A stretch of 64,000 nucleotides of DNA, from assembly GCF_018332655.1 (NCBI RefSeq), contig NZ_BOQL01000024.1, positions 62,001-126,000 of the forward strand. The letters run 5' to 3'. Both the position numbers and the translations under genes were made by a program. Source of the stretch: Actinoplanes auranticolor (lineage in GTDB: Bacteria; Actinomycetota; Actinomycetes; Mycobacteriales; Micromonosporaceae). The notes under the pieces were generated by a model. That model did not search any database and had not been told where the DNA came from. It worked only from the letters and a program-made list of their open reading frames with translations. Position 1 is the first letter of the stretch. Each line of letters starts with the position of its first letter. This document shows positions 24,184 through 33,399 of this stretch, one piece after another.

Positions 24184-26175
24184 TCAGGACGGGCGGCGCA
24201 GGACCGTCACGCCGCGGGGTTCCAGCAGGTCAGGGTGGCCGTGCAGGACCTCGCCGGGCAGGCCGGCCAGTTCGACCGGTTCCGCCGTCCGGTTGATCAG
24301 GAAGTGGAAGTCGCCGCGGACCGCCAGCTCCACCCGTCCGCGCAGCTCCGCCGGCAGCTCGCTCGGCACGCCGGCCCGGCTGAGCAGGTCGCGCAGCACC
24401 GGCGCCAGGCCGTCCGGGCCGAGGCGGGTGGAGACGTACGCCGCCGAGCCCGGGCCCACCGTGCGCCGGGTGATCGCCGGCGTGCCGCCCTTGTACGACG
24501 CCAGCACCTCCACGTCCGGCCCGGTGACCGTGATGCCGTCGGTCCACACCGTGCCGGTCAGGCCGTTGTCCAGCTCGGCCCGCTCGTCGTCGGCCAGCGG
24601 GGCGAACTCCTCGATCCGGATGCCCAGCAGGTCGCGCAGCGGTCCCGGGTAGCCGCCCAGCCAGACGTGGTCGTGCTCGTCGACGATGCCGGAGAAGTAC
24701 GTGGTCACCAGGTGGCCGCCGCCGGACACGTACGCCTCCAGCCGCTCGCCCAGGGCGGCCGGCACGACGTGCAGCACCGGGGCCACCACCAGCTCGTAAC
24801 CGGTGAGGTCCGTGCCGGCCGGGACCACGTCGGCGCGTACGCCCAGGTCGAGGAACGCCGAGTACCAGTCCAGGGCCTCCTGGCGGTAGCGCAGCCGGTC
24901 CGTGGGGTGCGAGTCCTGCTCGCTGGCCCACCAGGAGGTCCAGTCGAACAGGATCGCCGCGCGGGCCGGGGTCTGCGCCGTACCCGCGACCGGGGCCAGC
25001 TGCCGCAGCGTCTCGCCCAGCCGGACCACCGAGCGGTAGACCTCGCTGTCGGTGCCGGCGTGCGGCAGCATCGCCGAGTGGTACTTCTCGGCCCCGGCCC
25101 GGGACTGCCGCCACTGGAAGAAGCACACCGCGTCGGCGCCGTGCGCCACGTGGGTCAGAGAGTCGCGGGCCAGCTCGCCCGGTTTCTTCGCCACGTTGAT
25201 CGGCTGCCAGTTGACCGCGCTGGTCGAGTGCTCCATCAGGAACCAGGGCCGGCCGCCGGCGATGTGCCCGGTCAGGTTGGCCGAGAACGACAGCTCGTCC
25301 TGGGCCCGGGGGCCGCGCTGGACGTAGTGGTCATTGGCCACGAAGTCGACCTCGGCCGCCCAGTCGGCGTAGTCCATCGGCTTCTGCTCGCCCATCACCA
25401 TGAAGTTGGTGGTGGCCGGGATCTGCGGGGTCAGCTCGCGCAGCACGTCGCGTTCGGCGCGCAGGTAGTCCTTGAGCGCGTCGGAGGAGAACCGCTTGAA
25501 GTCGAGCTGCTGGGTCGGGTTGGGGTGGGTGGCCGCCTGGCGGGGCGGCAGGATCTGCGCCCAGTCGCTGTAGTGCTGCGACCAGAACGCGGTGCCCCAG
25601 GCGGCGTTCAGCGCGTCCAGGTCGCCGTAGCGCTCGATCAGCCAGGTGCGGAACGCCGCCGCCGCGTCGTCGGAGTAGTCGTAGACGTTGTGGCAGCCCA
25701 GCTCGTTGGAGATGTGCCAGGCGGCCAGGGCCGGGTGGTCGCCGTAGCGGGTGGCCATGGTGCGGACCAGCCGCAGCGCGTGCTCGCGGAAGACCGGAGA
25801 GGTCGGGCGCCAGTGCTGGCGCCCGCCCGGCCAGATCGTCGCGCCGTGCGCGTCGACCGGCAGGATCTCCGGATGCTTCGCGGTCAGCCACGGCGGCGGG
25901 GACGCCGTCGCCGTGGCCAGGTCGACCGCGATGCCACCGGCGTGCAGCAGGTCCATGACCTCGTCGAGCCAGCCGAGGTCGTACTCGCCCTCGGCGGGCT
26001 CGAGCCGTGCCCACGAGAAGATCGCGAGCGAGACGATGGTGACGCCGGCGGCCTGCATGGCCCGGACGTCCTCGTCCCACGTGGAGCGCGGCCACTGCTC
26101 CGGGTTGTAGTCGGCGCCGTAGGCCAGGGCGGGTGCCCGGTCGTGCAGGCGCAGCCAGCGGTAGGGGGTTTGCAC
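24184..26175 (-). CDS. GH42 beta-galactosidase
   Basis: A 663-residue intracellular enzyme (no signal peptide). The N-terminal GH42 TIM barrel begins YGADYNPEQWPRSTWDEDVRAM. Glu158 in AAWHISNELGCH is the acid/base and Glu315 in WFLMEHSTSAVNWQ the nucleophile. A trimerisation domain (AAILFDWTSWWASEQ) and a C-terminal beta domain ending FHFLINRTAEPVELAGLPGEVLHG follow. It releases galactose from beta-galactosides. GTG at 26175 after GAGGAG. It sits 20 bases behind a sugar-binding-protein gene and is last in the LacI-controlled CUT1 operon, so it probably cleaves the imported galactoside. Confidence 0.92.
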   Translation of the reverse strand: MQTPYRWLRLHDRAPALAYGADYNPEQWPRSTWDEDVRAMQAAGVTIVSLAIFSWARLEPAEGEYDLGWLDEVMDLLHAGGIAVDLATATASPPPWLTAKHPEILPVDAHGATIWPGGRQHWRPTSPVFREHALRLVRTMATRYGDHPALAAWHISNELGCHNVYDYSDDAAAAFRTWLIERYGDLDALNAAWGTAFWSQHYSDWAQILPPRQAATHPNPTQQLDFKRFSSDALKDYLRAERDVLRELTPQIPATTNFMVMGEQKPMDYADWAAEVDFVANDHYVQRGPRAQDELSFSANLTGHIAGGRPWFLMEHSTSAVNWQPINVAKKPGELARDSLTHVAHGADAVCFFQWRQSRAGAEKYHSAMLPHAGTDSEVYRSVVRLGETLRQLAPVAGTAQTPARAAILFDWTSWWASEQDSHPTDRLRYRQEALDWYSAFLDLGVRADVVPAGTDLTGYELVVAPVLHVVPAALGERLEAYVSGGGHLVTTYFSGIVDEHDHVWLGGYPGPLRDLLGIRIEEFAPLADDERAELDNGLTGTVWTDGITVTGPDVEVLASYKGGTPAITRRTVGPGSAAYVSTRLGPDGLAPVLRDLLSRAGVPSELPAELRGRVELAVRGDFHFLINRTAEPVELAGLPGEVLHGHPDLLEPRGVTVLRRPS

Positions 26176-26195
26176 GCGATCTCCTCGGGGGGACG

Positions 26196-27533
26196 TCACT
26201 TGACGGTGAAGCCCTGCTCGTTGCCGTACTTCGCGGACTGGTCCTGCCACGCCTTCAGGCCGTCGGCCAGCGGCGTCGCGGACACGTAGGACTTGCCCAC
26301 GGTGTCGTTGAAGATGCTGTTGGCGTACACCTGGAAGGGCAGGTACGACCAGCCCGGCACCACGTTCTGGGCGGACTGGGCGAAGATCTCGTTGGCCTTC
26401 TGGCCGCCGAAGTACTTGAACTCGGCGTTGAGGAACTCGGGCTTGGCGATGTCGGCCGTGGTGGCCGGGAACGCACCCTCCTTGATCCGGGAGTCCTTGC
26501 CCTCGTCGACCGCCGCGTACTTCAGGAACGCGTAGGCCAGCGCCTTGTCGGCGGACTTCTCCGGTACGGCGAGCGAGCTGCCGCCGTTCTCCGCGCTGGC
26601 CTTGCCGCCGGCCTCCCACTGCGGCATCGGGGCGACGCGCCACTTGCCGGACGCGGCCGCCGCGCCGGTGACCAGGTTGCCCGGCATCCAGGCGCCGGTG
26701 GGCAGGCTGGCGATGGTGCCGTCGCCGAGGGCCTTGAACCACTCGTCGGACCACGGCGGGATCGACGCGACCAGCTTCTCGGTGATCATCGGCTGCCAGG
26801 TCTGGGCGAACTTGGCCGAGCCCGGGTCCGCGAGGTTGATGGTGACGTCGGTGCCCGAGGTCTGGAACGGCTTGCCGCCGGCCTGCCAGATCATGCTGGT
26901 GGTGAAGCCGGCGTCACCGCTGTCGCCGGTGATGTAGACCTTGGGGTCGGCCTTGTGCAGCTTGCGGGCGGCCTCGACGTACTCCGCCCAGGTGGCGGGC
27001 ACGGTGATGCCGTGCTTGTCGAAGACCTCCTTGTTGTAGAACAGCGCCATCGGGCCGGAGTCGATCGGCAGGGCGTAGACCTTGTCGGCGCCGAGCGTCA
27101 CCGCGTTCCACGGGCCCGGGGTGAAGGTGCTCTGCAGACCGGACGCGCCGTATCCGCCCACGTCGGCGATCGACATGGCCAGAGCGAACTGGGGCAGCGC
27201 GTAGTACTCGATCTGCGCCACGTCGGGCACGCCGCTGCCGGCCGCGATGGCGTTCTGCAACGCCGTGTACTGCTTGTCGCCGGTGCCGGCGTTGACCAGC
27301 TCGACCTTCACGTTGGGGTATTTGTTCTGGAAGGTGGAGACCACGTTCTTGAGCGTGTTGTCCCACGCCCACACGGTCAGGGAGCCGCCCTTGGCCAGCG
27401 CGGCGTCGACATCGGCCGCGGAGACGTTGCCGCCGGACGTACCGGTGCCGGAACTGTCGTCGTTGCCGCCGCAGGCGGCCAGCGCCAGCGTCGCGGCGGT
27501 CGCCGCGGCGACCACCTTGAGGAATCGTGTCAT
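26196..27533 (-). CDS. CUT1-type sugar ABC transporter substrate-binding lipoprotein
   Basis: A 445-residue lipoprotein with signal TRFLKVVAAATAATLA and lipobox ALAAC, then a Gly/Ser/Thr linker. The mature part (LTVWAWDNTLKNVVSTFQNKYPNV, VPDVAQIEYYALPQFA, ALPIDSGPMALFYNKEVFDKHGI, GGSSLAVPEKSADKALAYAFLKY) is a type 1 extracellular solute-binding domain for oligosaccharides. It delivers ligand to the two permeases encoded directly downstream of the lacI-type gene. Genetic linkage to GH42 points to a galactoside. No ATPase gene is in the operon, so a shared MsiK-type ATPase is likely used (inference). Confidence 0.9.
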   Translation of the reverse strand: MTRFLKVVAAATAATLALAACGGNDDSSGTGTSGGNVSAADVDAALAKGGSLTVWAWDNTLKNVVSTFQNKYPNVKVELVNAGTGDKQYTALQNAIAAGSGVPDVAQIEYYALPQFALAMSIADVGGYGASGLQSTFTPGPWNAVTLGADKVYALPIDSGPMALFYNKEVFDKHGITVPATWAEYVEAARKLHKADPKVYITGDSGDAGFTTSMIWQAGGKPFQTSGTDVTINLADPGSAKFAQTWQPMITEKLVASIPPWSDEWFKALGDGTIASLPTGAWMPGNLVTGAAAASGKWRVAPMPQWEAGGKASAENGGSSLAVPEKSADKALAYAFLKYAAVDEGKDSRIKEGAFPATTADIAKPEFLNAEFKYFGGQKANEIFAQSAQNVVPGWSYLPFQVYANSIFNDTVGKSYVSATPLADGLKAWQDQSAKYGNEQGFTVK

Positions 27534-27555
27534 CTGGTGTCCTTTCGGGGGAATG

Positions 27556-28479
27556 TCATTCTTTGACGCTGCCGGCCGCCAGGCCGGACTGCCAGTAGCG
27601 CTGCAGCAGGAGGAACGCCGCGAGCAGCGGCAGGATCGTGAGGAGCGATCCGGTGATGACCAGGTTGAACACGGCCTCGCTGCCGGCCGTCTGGGCCTGC
27701 TCGTTCCAGGCGTTCAGGCCGATGGTGAGCGGGTACCAGTCCGGGTCCTTCAGCATGATCAGCGGCAGGAAGTAGTTGTTCCAGGTGACGACCATGTTGA
27801 AGAGCAGCGCCGTGACGATGCCGGGACCCAGCAACGGCACGGAGATCCGGAAGAAGGTGCGGAACTCCCCCGCCCCGTCCACCCGGGCGGCCTCCAGCAT
27901 CTCGTCCGGGACGGCCTGGGCCGAGAAGGTCCACATCAGGTAGAGCCCGAACGGCGAGACCAGGGACGGGATGATCACCGACCACGGGGTGTTGGTGAGG
28001 CCCATCTTGCTGAACATGAGGAACGTCGGCACGGCCAGCGCGGTGCCGGGCACGGCGACGGCCCCGATCACGATGGCGAAGACCGCGCGCCGGCCGGCGA
28101 AGGCGAACTTCGCCAGGCCGTAGCCGGCCAGGGTGGCCAGCAGGGTCGCGCCGCCCGCGCCGACCACCACGTACATCACGGTGTTGCCGAGCCAGCGGAG
28201 GAAGACGCCGTCGTCGTAGGTGAAGGTCTGGCGCAGGTTCGACCAGAGGGCGAACTCCCCGTCGGCGAACCACAGGCCGAACGAGGACAGCAGGCCCTGC
28301 TGGGTCTTGGTCGCGTTGATGACCAGCCAGACCAGCGGGATCAGGCTGTAGACGGCCACCAGCCCGGTCAGCAGCGTCAGCGTGGTGCTGCGCCGCGGGG
28401 CCCGGCGGTACGGCCGGACCTTCCTGCGCGGGGCGGCGGCGGTACGCCCGGAGGACGACGACTGCACTGTGGTGGTCAT
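27556..28479 (-). CDS. CUT1 sugar ABC transporter permease, MalG-like
   Basis: A 307-residue membrane protein with about six transmembrane helices. It carries the EAA coupling motif EMLEAARVDGAGEFRTFFRISVPLLGPG, the hallmark of MalG-type permeases. N-terminal residues 1-30 are basic and cytoplasmic. The ATG at 28479 shares one base with the stop of the upstream permease gene, and GGGAGAG precedes it. Forms a channel with the MalF-like partner. Confidence 0.9.
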   Translation of the reverse strand: MTTTVQSSSSGRTAAAPRRKVRPYRRAPRRSTTLTLLTGLVAVYSLIPLVWLVINATKTQQGLLSSFGLWFADGEFALWSNLRQTFTYDDGVFLRWLGNTVMYVVVGAGGATLLATLAGYGLAKFAFAGRRAVFAIVIGAVAVPGTALAVPTFLMFSKMGLTNTPWSVIIPSLVSPFGLYLMWTFSAQAVPDEMLEAARVDGAGEFRTFFRISVPLLGPGIVTALLFNMVVTWNNYFLPLIMLKDPDWYPLTIGLNAWNEQAQTAGSEAVFNLVITGSLLTILPLLAAFLLLQRYWQSGLAAGSVKE

Positions 28480-29366
28480 CAGCTCTCCCTGGTGCCGCGC
28501 AGCTGCACGACATAGGCGATGACCATCGTGATCAGGCCCATGATGATCGCCACGGTGGCCGCGTAGTTGTACTGCTGGCCCGAGAAGGACAGCTGGTAGG
28601 CGTACATGTTGGGGGTGTAGCTGGTGGTGAGCACGTTCTTGGCCAGCGGGCGCAGGATGGCCGGCTCGTTGAAGAGCTGGAAGCTGCCGATGACCGAGAA
28701 GATGGTGGCGATCACCAGCGCGCCGCGGATGGCCGGCAGCTTGATCGCCGTGATGATCCGGAACTGCCCGGCCCCGTCGATCTCGGCGGACTCGTAGAGC
28801 GAGGCCGGCACCACGCGCAGCGCGGAGTAGAAGATCAGCATGTTGTAGCCGACGAATTCCCAGGTGACGATGTTGCCGATGGAGGCAAGGGCCAGGCTGC
28901 CGCTCAGTGGGTCGGGCAACGTGACGTTCAGCGCGTCGTTGATGTTGCCGACCAGGCCGAACTGGGGGCCGTACATGAAGCCCCACATGAGCGTGGCGAC
29001 CACGGCGGGCACCGCGTACGGCAGGAAGATCGTGACCCGGAAGAACGCCTTGCCGAAGAGCCGGCCACTGTCGATGGCCAGGGCCACCAGCAGGGCCAGG
29101 ATCAGCATGATGGGCACCTGGACGACCAGGAAGAGCGTGACCCGGCCGAACCCGGACCAGAACTGCGTGTCCTGCAGCGCCTGGGTGTAGTTGTCGAGCC
29201 CCACGAACGAGTTCCCGCCGACCAGCCGGTTGCGGTACAGGCTCAGGTAGATCGAGTATCCGATCGGGGCCAGGAAGACCAGGGCGAAGACCGCCATGAA
29301 CGGGCCGACGAATTTCCAGCCGGCCCAGGAGCGGCGTTTCCGGCCCACGACGAGGGTGTCGGCCAT
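28479..29366 (-). CDS. CUT1 sugar ABC transporter permease, MalF-like
   Basis: A 295-residue membrane protein. The helix WKFVGPFMAVFALVFLAPIGYSIYLSLY opens it, and the EAA motif SLYESAEIDGAGQFRIITAIKLPAIRG is near residue 200. First gene of the minus-strand operon (permease, permease, binding protein, GH42). Two palindromic operators lie in the 184-base gap to the divergent lacI-type gene. Confidence 0.9.
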   Translation of the reverse strand: MADTLVVGRKRRSWAGWKFVGPFMAVFALVFLAPIGYSIYLSLYRNRLVGGNSFVGLDNYTQALQDTQFWSGFGRVTLFLVVQVPIMLILALLVALAIDSGRLFGKAFFRVTIFLPYAVPAVVATLMWGFMYGPQFGLVGNINDALNVTLPDPLSGSLALASIGNIVTWEFVGYNMLIFYSALRVVPASLYESAEIDGAGQFRIITAIKLPAIRGALVIATIFSVIGSFQLFNEPAILRPLAKNVLTTSYTPNMYAYQLSFSGQQYNYAATVAIIMGLITMVIAYVVQLRGTRES

Positions 29367-29413
29367 GCGTTGTCATCCTTCCCGCCGCTCGGCCGGTGCC
29401 GCAGCGACTCCCG

Positions 29414-29431
29414 GATGTTTGCGTTAACATC
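29414..29431. promoter_or_regulatory. LacI-type operator 1 (near-perfect palindrome)
   Basis: GATGTTTGCGTTAACATC, one mismatched pair away from the perfect site at 29482. It lies on the permease side of the divergent gap. Confidence 0.78.
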
Positions 29432-29481
29432 ACGCTCCGCACGAGCTCCGCCAGCCGATGTCTCATGGAGATGAGCGAAGA

Positions 29482-29499
29482 GATGTTTACGTAAACATC
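29482..29499. promoter_or_regulatory. LacI-type operator 2 (perfect palindrome)
   Basis: GATGTTTACGTAAACATC is a perfect 18-bp palindrome with the central CG typical of LacI-family sites. Centre-to-centre distance to operator 1 is 68 bp, which would allow looping between two bound dimers. Confidence 0.85.
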
Positions 29500-29550
29500 G
29501 GGGTGATAGTTTCACTGCGTTTCCGGCTCGTCAAGAAGGAGTTGCCAACG

Positions 29551-30588
29551 ATGACCGCTGGCCGAACCCGCCGCCCGGGACGAGGGGTCTCGATGGCGGA
29601 CGTCGCCCGGCTCGCCGGCGTCTCGTCGCAGACGGTCTCGCGCGTCTCCACCGGACACCCCGGCGTGGTGGAGTCCACCCGCCAGCAGGTGCTGGCGGCC
29701 ATGCGCCAGCTCGGCTACCGCCCCAACAGCGCCGCGCGGGCGCTGAAGCGGGGCGAGTTCCGCACCCTCGGCGTCATCCTGTTCACCCTGGCGACCACCG
29801 GCAACAGCCGCACCGTCGAGGCCATCGCCGGCTACGCCGCCAAGGAGGGGTACGCGATCACGCTGATCCCGGTGGCGGCGCCGACCCAGGACGGCGTGCT
29901 GGGCGCGTTCAGCCGGCTCGGCGAGCTGGCGGTCGACGGCATCATCGTGATCATGGAAGTGCACCTGCTCGACGCGGCCAACCTGAACCTGCCGCCGGGC
30001 GTGCAGGTGGTGGTCGTGGACTCCGACGCCGGTGACCGCTACCCCGTGGTCGACACCGACCAGGCCGACGGCGCCCGCCAGGCCGTGCGGCACCTGCTCG
30101 AGCTGGGCCACGAGACGGTCTGGCACGTGACCGGGCCGGCGGAGTCGTTCGCGAGCGAGCGCCGCACCCAGGCGTGGCGCCGCACCCTGCTGGAGGCGGG
30201 CCGCGCGGTGCCGCCGGTACAGCGCGGGGACTGGACGGCGGATTCGGGGTACCGCGCCGGGCTGGCGCTGGCGGCGGAACCGGAGTGCACCGCGGTGTTC
30301 GCGGCCAACGACCAGATGGCGCTCGGTCTGCTGCGGGCGTTCCACGAACGCGGCCGGACGGTCCCGGGGGACGTGAGCATCGTCGGCTTCGACGACATCC
30401 CGGACTCGTCGTCGTTCATCCCGCCGCTGACCACGGTGCACCAGGACTTCGCCGAGGTGGGCCGGCGCTGCGTGCAGGGCCTGCTGCGGCAGATCCGCAA
30501 CGAGCCGGAAGGCCCGGGAACGGTGCTCGTGCCGACCCGCATGGTGGTGCGGGCCAGCACCGCGCCCCCCGGTTCCCGCCGCGGCTGA
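29551..30588 (+). CDS. LacI-family regulator of the GH42/CUT1 galactoside operon
   Basis: A 345-residue protein. A basic leader precedes the helix-turn-helix SMADVARLAGVSSQTVSRVSTG and hinge YRPNSAARALKRGEFRTLGVI. The effector domain includes VDGIIVIMEVHLLDAAN, VFAANDQMALGLLRAFHERG and VGFDDIPDSSSFIPPLTTVHQDF. ATG at 29551 preceded by AAGAAGGAG. It is divergent from the permease-binding protein-GH42 unit with two matching palindromes between them, so it is the probable repressor. It is clearly related to, but distinct from, the regulator at 12.9 kb. Confidence 0.9.
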   Translation: MTAGRTRRPGRGVSMADVARLAGVSSQTVSRVSTGHPGVVESTRQQVLAAMRQLGYRPNSAARALKRGEFRTLGVILFTLATTGNSRTVEAIAGYAAKEGYAITLIPVAAPTQDGVLGAFSRLGELAVDGIIVIMEVHLLDAANLNLPPGVQVVVVDSDAGDRYPVVDTDQADGARQAVRHLLELGHETVWHVTGPAESFASERRTQAWRRTLLEAGRAVPPVQRGDWTADSGYRAGLALAAEPECTAVFAANDQMALGLLRAFHERGRTVPGDVSIVGFDDIPDSSSFIPPLTTVHQDFAEVGRRCVQGLLRQIRNEPEGPGTVLVPTRMVVRASTAPPGSRRG

Positions 30589-30624
30589 CCCCCGGGCCGG
30601 GCCCGGCCACGGTACGGTGCAGCC

Positions 30625-31026
30625 ATGTCGGCACAGGGCGTACGGCCCACGGCGTGGTGGCGCCGGTGGGCGAGCCTGCCGGTCCTCGTGGCGCTGCTGT
30701 TCGTCACGACGGCCGTGGCCGCCGGCGCCGAGACACCGACGGCGAGTGGCCCGGGCCGCGTACCGATGGCGCTGCAGGCCGTCAGCGCCTCGGCCCAGCC
30801 GGCGATCGGGCACGGTCTCGATGTCAGGTTCGCCGTCCGCGACGCGTCGGGCATCGCCGCACCCCTGCTGGGAGCGCTCGCCTGGCTGCCGACCCGGGCC
30901 GGCACCGGTGTCGCCGCGTGGTGGCAGCAGCGGCAGGACGTCGACGGGCACCGGGCGCAGGCGCGCCGGGAGACCTACCCGGGCCGGGGACCCCCGGGAC
31001 GGCGAGCGGTAGACGCCCCGTCCTGA
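30625..31026 (+). CDS. Small secreted or membrane-anchored hypothetical protein
   Basis: A 133-residue protein with an N-terminal hydrophobic segment (SLPVLVALLFVTTAVAAGA, residues about 17-35) and no recognised domain; the rest is Ala/Arg/Pro-rich. It starts 36 bases after the lacI-type gene and ends 49 bases before the secDF gene. Codon use (GC-rich third positions) is compatible with a real gene, but no family is recognised. Confidence 0.45.
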   Translation: MSAQGVRPTAWWRRWASLPVLVALLFVTTAVAAGAETPTASGPGRVPMALQAVSASAQPAIGHGLDVRFAVRDASGIAAPLLGALAWLPTRAGTGVAAWWQQRQDVDGHRAQARRETYPGRGPPGRRAVDAPS

Positions 31027-31075
31027 TCCCGGCGCGCGGTCGAGCGCGCCACCCTGCCCGAGGAGAAACCCCATC

Positions 31076-33295
31076 GTGACGCGCGCTACTGCCGTGCGCG
31101 CATTTCTCGCCCTTGTCGTGCTCGTCGTATCCGGGTGGCTCGTCGCCACCCGGCCGGCGCGGCTCGGGCTGGACCTGCGCGGCGGAACCCAGATCGTGCT
31201 CCAGACCCGTGACGGCGACCAGAGCAAGGCCGACGCCGCCACCACCGACCAGGCCATGGAGGTGCTGCGCCGGCGGGTCGACGAACTCGGCGTGGCCGAG
31301 CCGAGCCTGGTCCGCTCGGGCGACCGGCGGATCATCGTCGAACTGCCCGGCGTCACCGACCCGCGCGAGGCGGCCGAGGTCATCGGCCGGACCGCGCAAC
31401 TGACCTTCCGGCCGGTCCTGGGACCGGCCGCCTCGCCCACCGCGACCCCGGCGACCGGTGAGCTGGTCCGGCCCGACGAGCGCGGCAACCCGCTGCGGCT
31501 GGGGCCGGCGGCGCTGTCCGGCCGGCAGATCGACGGCGCACAGGCCGGTGTGCAGCCACCGGGTGGCTGGGAGGTGGCCGTCGAATTCGCCGGGGACGGC
31601 GCCCGGGACTGGCAGCGGCTGACCGCCGCGGCCGCCTGCTCCCCCGTGGGCGACCCGGCCCGGCGGGTCGCCATCCTGCTGGACGACGAGGTGATCAGCT
31701 CGCCCGAGGTGAGCCCGGAGGCGACCTGCGAGGTCGGCTTCGCCGGGGCGGCCATGCGGATCACCGGCTCGTTCGGCGCGGCCGAGGCCCGTGACCTCGC
31801 CCTGTTGATCCGGGCGGGCGCGCTGCCGGTACCCGTGGACATCATCCAGCAGCAGGTGGTCGGGCCCACGCTGGGGCGGCAGGCGATCGAGGCGTCGGCG
31901 CAGGCGGCGCTCATCGGTGCCCTCCTGACCATCGCGTTCATCGTGGCGGTGTACCGCGTGGTCGGTGCGCTGGCGGCGGTGGCGCTGGTGGCGTACGGGT
32001 TGATCTCCTATGCCGCGCTGCTCGCGATCGGCGCCACCCTCACCCTGCCCGGCCTGGCCGGGTTCGTACTGGCCATCGGGATGGCCGTCGACGCGAACGT
32101 GCTCGTCTTCGAACGGGCCAGAGAGGAGTACGGCGGCCGGCCCACCCTGCGCAGCGCGATCCGGGGCGGCTTCGCGCGGGCCTGGTCGGCGATCATCGAC
32201 TCCAACGTGACCACGCTGGTCGCCGCCGCCCTGCTGTTCCTGCTCGCCTCCGGCCCGGTACGCGGCTTCGGCATCACCCTCGGGATCGGCGTGCTGGCGT
32301 CGATGTTCACCGCGCTGGTGCTGACCCGGCTGCCGGCCGAGGCCCTGCTGCACCGGCGGTGGCTGGTCCTGCGCCCCCGGTGGAGCGGCATCGCCCACGC
32401 CGGCCGGGTGCGCCGGGCCATCGAGTCCCGCGGCCCGGACCTGATGGGCCGCCGGCGACTGTGGCTGGCCGTCTCGGCGGCGGCGGTGCTGCTCGCGCTC
32501 GGCGGCGTCGCCACCCGCGGGCTGAACCTCGGGGTCGAGTTCACCGGCGGCCGGATGGTCGAGTACACCACCAGCCGGCCACTGTCGACGGATGCGGCCC
32601 GGGCGGCGGTGGCGGCCGCGGGTGTCGACCGGGCGGTGGTCACCCAGGTCGGCCAGGGCAACGTCTCGGTCCGGGCGGGCACCTTCGACGACGCCACCGA
32701 GCAACGGGTACGCGACTCGCTCGGCACCGCCGGCGGTGGCGACGTCGAGCCGGTGCGCGACGACAAGGTCGGGCCCAGCCTGGGCGCCGAACTGCGCGAC
32801 AAGGCGCTGCTGGCGCTGGCGATCGCTCTGGGCGCGCAGATGGCGTACCTGTCGGTGCGGTTCCAGTGGCGCTGGAGCGCGGCGGCGGTGCTGGCGATGG
32901 TCCACGACGTGGTCATCCTGATCGGGGTGTTCGCCTGGCTCGGCAAACCCGTCGACGGGGTGTTCCTGGCGGCGGTGCTGACCGTGGTCGGCTACTCGGT
33001 CAACGACTCCGTGGTGGTCTTCGACCGGATCCGGGAGCTGGTCCGCGGCCAGCGCAAGATCAGCCCCAAGCTGCGGGTGCCGTTCCCGCGGCTGGCCAAC
33101 ACGGCGTGCCTGCAGACGGTCCCGCGGACGGTCAACACCGGGCTGGGGGCGGTGTTCATCCTGGCCGCCCTGGCCATCCTGGGCGGCGCGTCGCTGGTGG
33201 ACTTCGCCGTGGCGCTGCTGGTGGGAATCGTGGTGGGCACGTACTCGTCGGTGTTCCTGGCCACGCCGCTGGCGATCACGTTCCGGTCCCGCTGA
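31076..33295 (+). CDS. secDF: Fused protein-translocase subunit SecDF
   Basis: A 739-residue membrane protein joining SecD and SecF, which use the proton gradient to assist late Sec export. The SecD half has a first helix, the D1 motif RLGLDLRGGTQIVLQT, a periplasmic domain, VGPTLGRQAIEASAQAALIG and AIGMAVDANVLVFERAREE. The SecF half begins near residue 460 with GLNLGVEFTGGRMVEYT and contains VGPSLGAELRDKALLAL and VVGYSVNDSVVVFDRIRE. GTG start at 31076 after GAGGAGAA. Actinobacteria usually also have separate secD and secF beside the ruv genes, so this looks like an additional copy. Confidence 0.9.
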   Translation: MTRATAVRAFLALVVLVVSGWLVATRPARLGLDLRGGTQIVLQTRDGDQSKADAATTDQAMEVLRRRVDELGVAEPSLVRSGDRRIIVELPGVTDPREAAEVIGRTAQLTFRPVLGPAASPTATPATGELVRPDERGNPLRLGPAALSGRQIDGAQAGVQPPGGWEVAVEFAGDGARDWQRLTAAAACSPVGDPARRVAILLDDEVISSPEVSPEATCEVGFAGAAMRITGSFGAAEARDLALLIRAGALPVPVDIIQQQVVGPTLGRQAIEASAQAALIGALLTIAFIVAVYRVVGALAAVALVAYGLISYAALLAIGATLTLPGLAGFVLAIGMAVDANVLVFERAREEYGGRPTLRSAIRGGFARAWSAIIDSNVTTLVAAALLFLLASGPVRGFGITLGIGVLASMFTALVLTRLPAEALLHRRWLVLRPRWSGIAHAGRVRRAIESRGPDLMGRRRLWLAVSAAAVLLALGGVATRGLNLGVEFTGGRMVEYTTSRPLSTDAARAAVAAAGVDRAVVTQVGQGNVSVRAGTFDDATEQRVRDSLGTAGGGDVEPVRDDKVGPSLGAELRDKALLALAIALGAQMAYLSVRFQWRWSAAAVLAMVHDVVILIGVFAWLGKPVDGVFLAAVLTVVGYSVNDSVVVFDRIRELVRGQRKISPKLRVPFPRLANTACLQTVPRTVNTGLGAVFILAALAILGGASLVDFAVALLVGIVVGTYSSVFLATPLAITFRSR

Positions 33296-33301
33296 ACCGG
33301 G

Positions 33302-33337
33302 CAGCGGGGTGGGCGCCGCGGGGCGCCCGCCCCGCTG
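33302..33337. terminator. Intrinsic terminator after secDF
   Basis: A 16-bp stem with one wobble pair (CAGCGGGG..GGGCGCC against GGCGCCC..CCCCGCTG) and a four-base loop directly follows the secDF stop. Confidence 0.82.
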
Positions 33338-33399
33338 TGCCGCGCGATAGGGTTCCGGCCACCGGCTGATGCTCCGCCGGCAGCGGAAGGACGAGCCCG

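Noticed and set aside
24184..26754. An 856-residue version of the GH42 protein
   Set aside because: The extra N-terminal part reads through the binding-protein gene in another frame; GTG at 26175 with its own ribosome binding site gives the canonical GH42 start.
27556..29466. A 636-residue fused permease
   Set aside because: The upstream half is an off-frame reading of the MalF-like gene; the real second permease starts at 28479.
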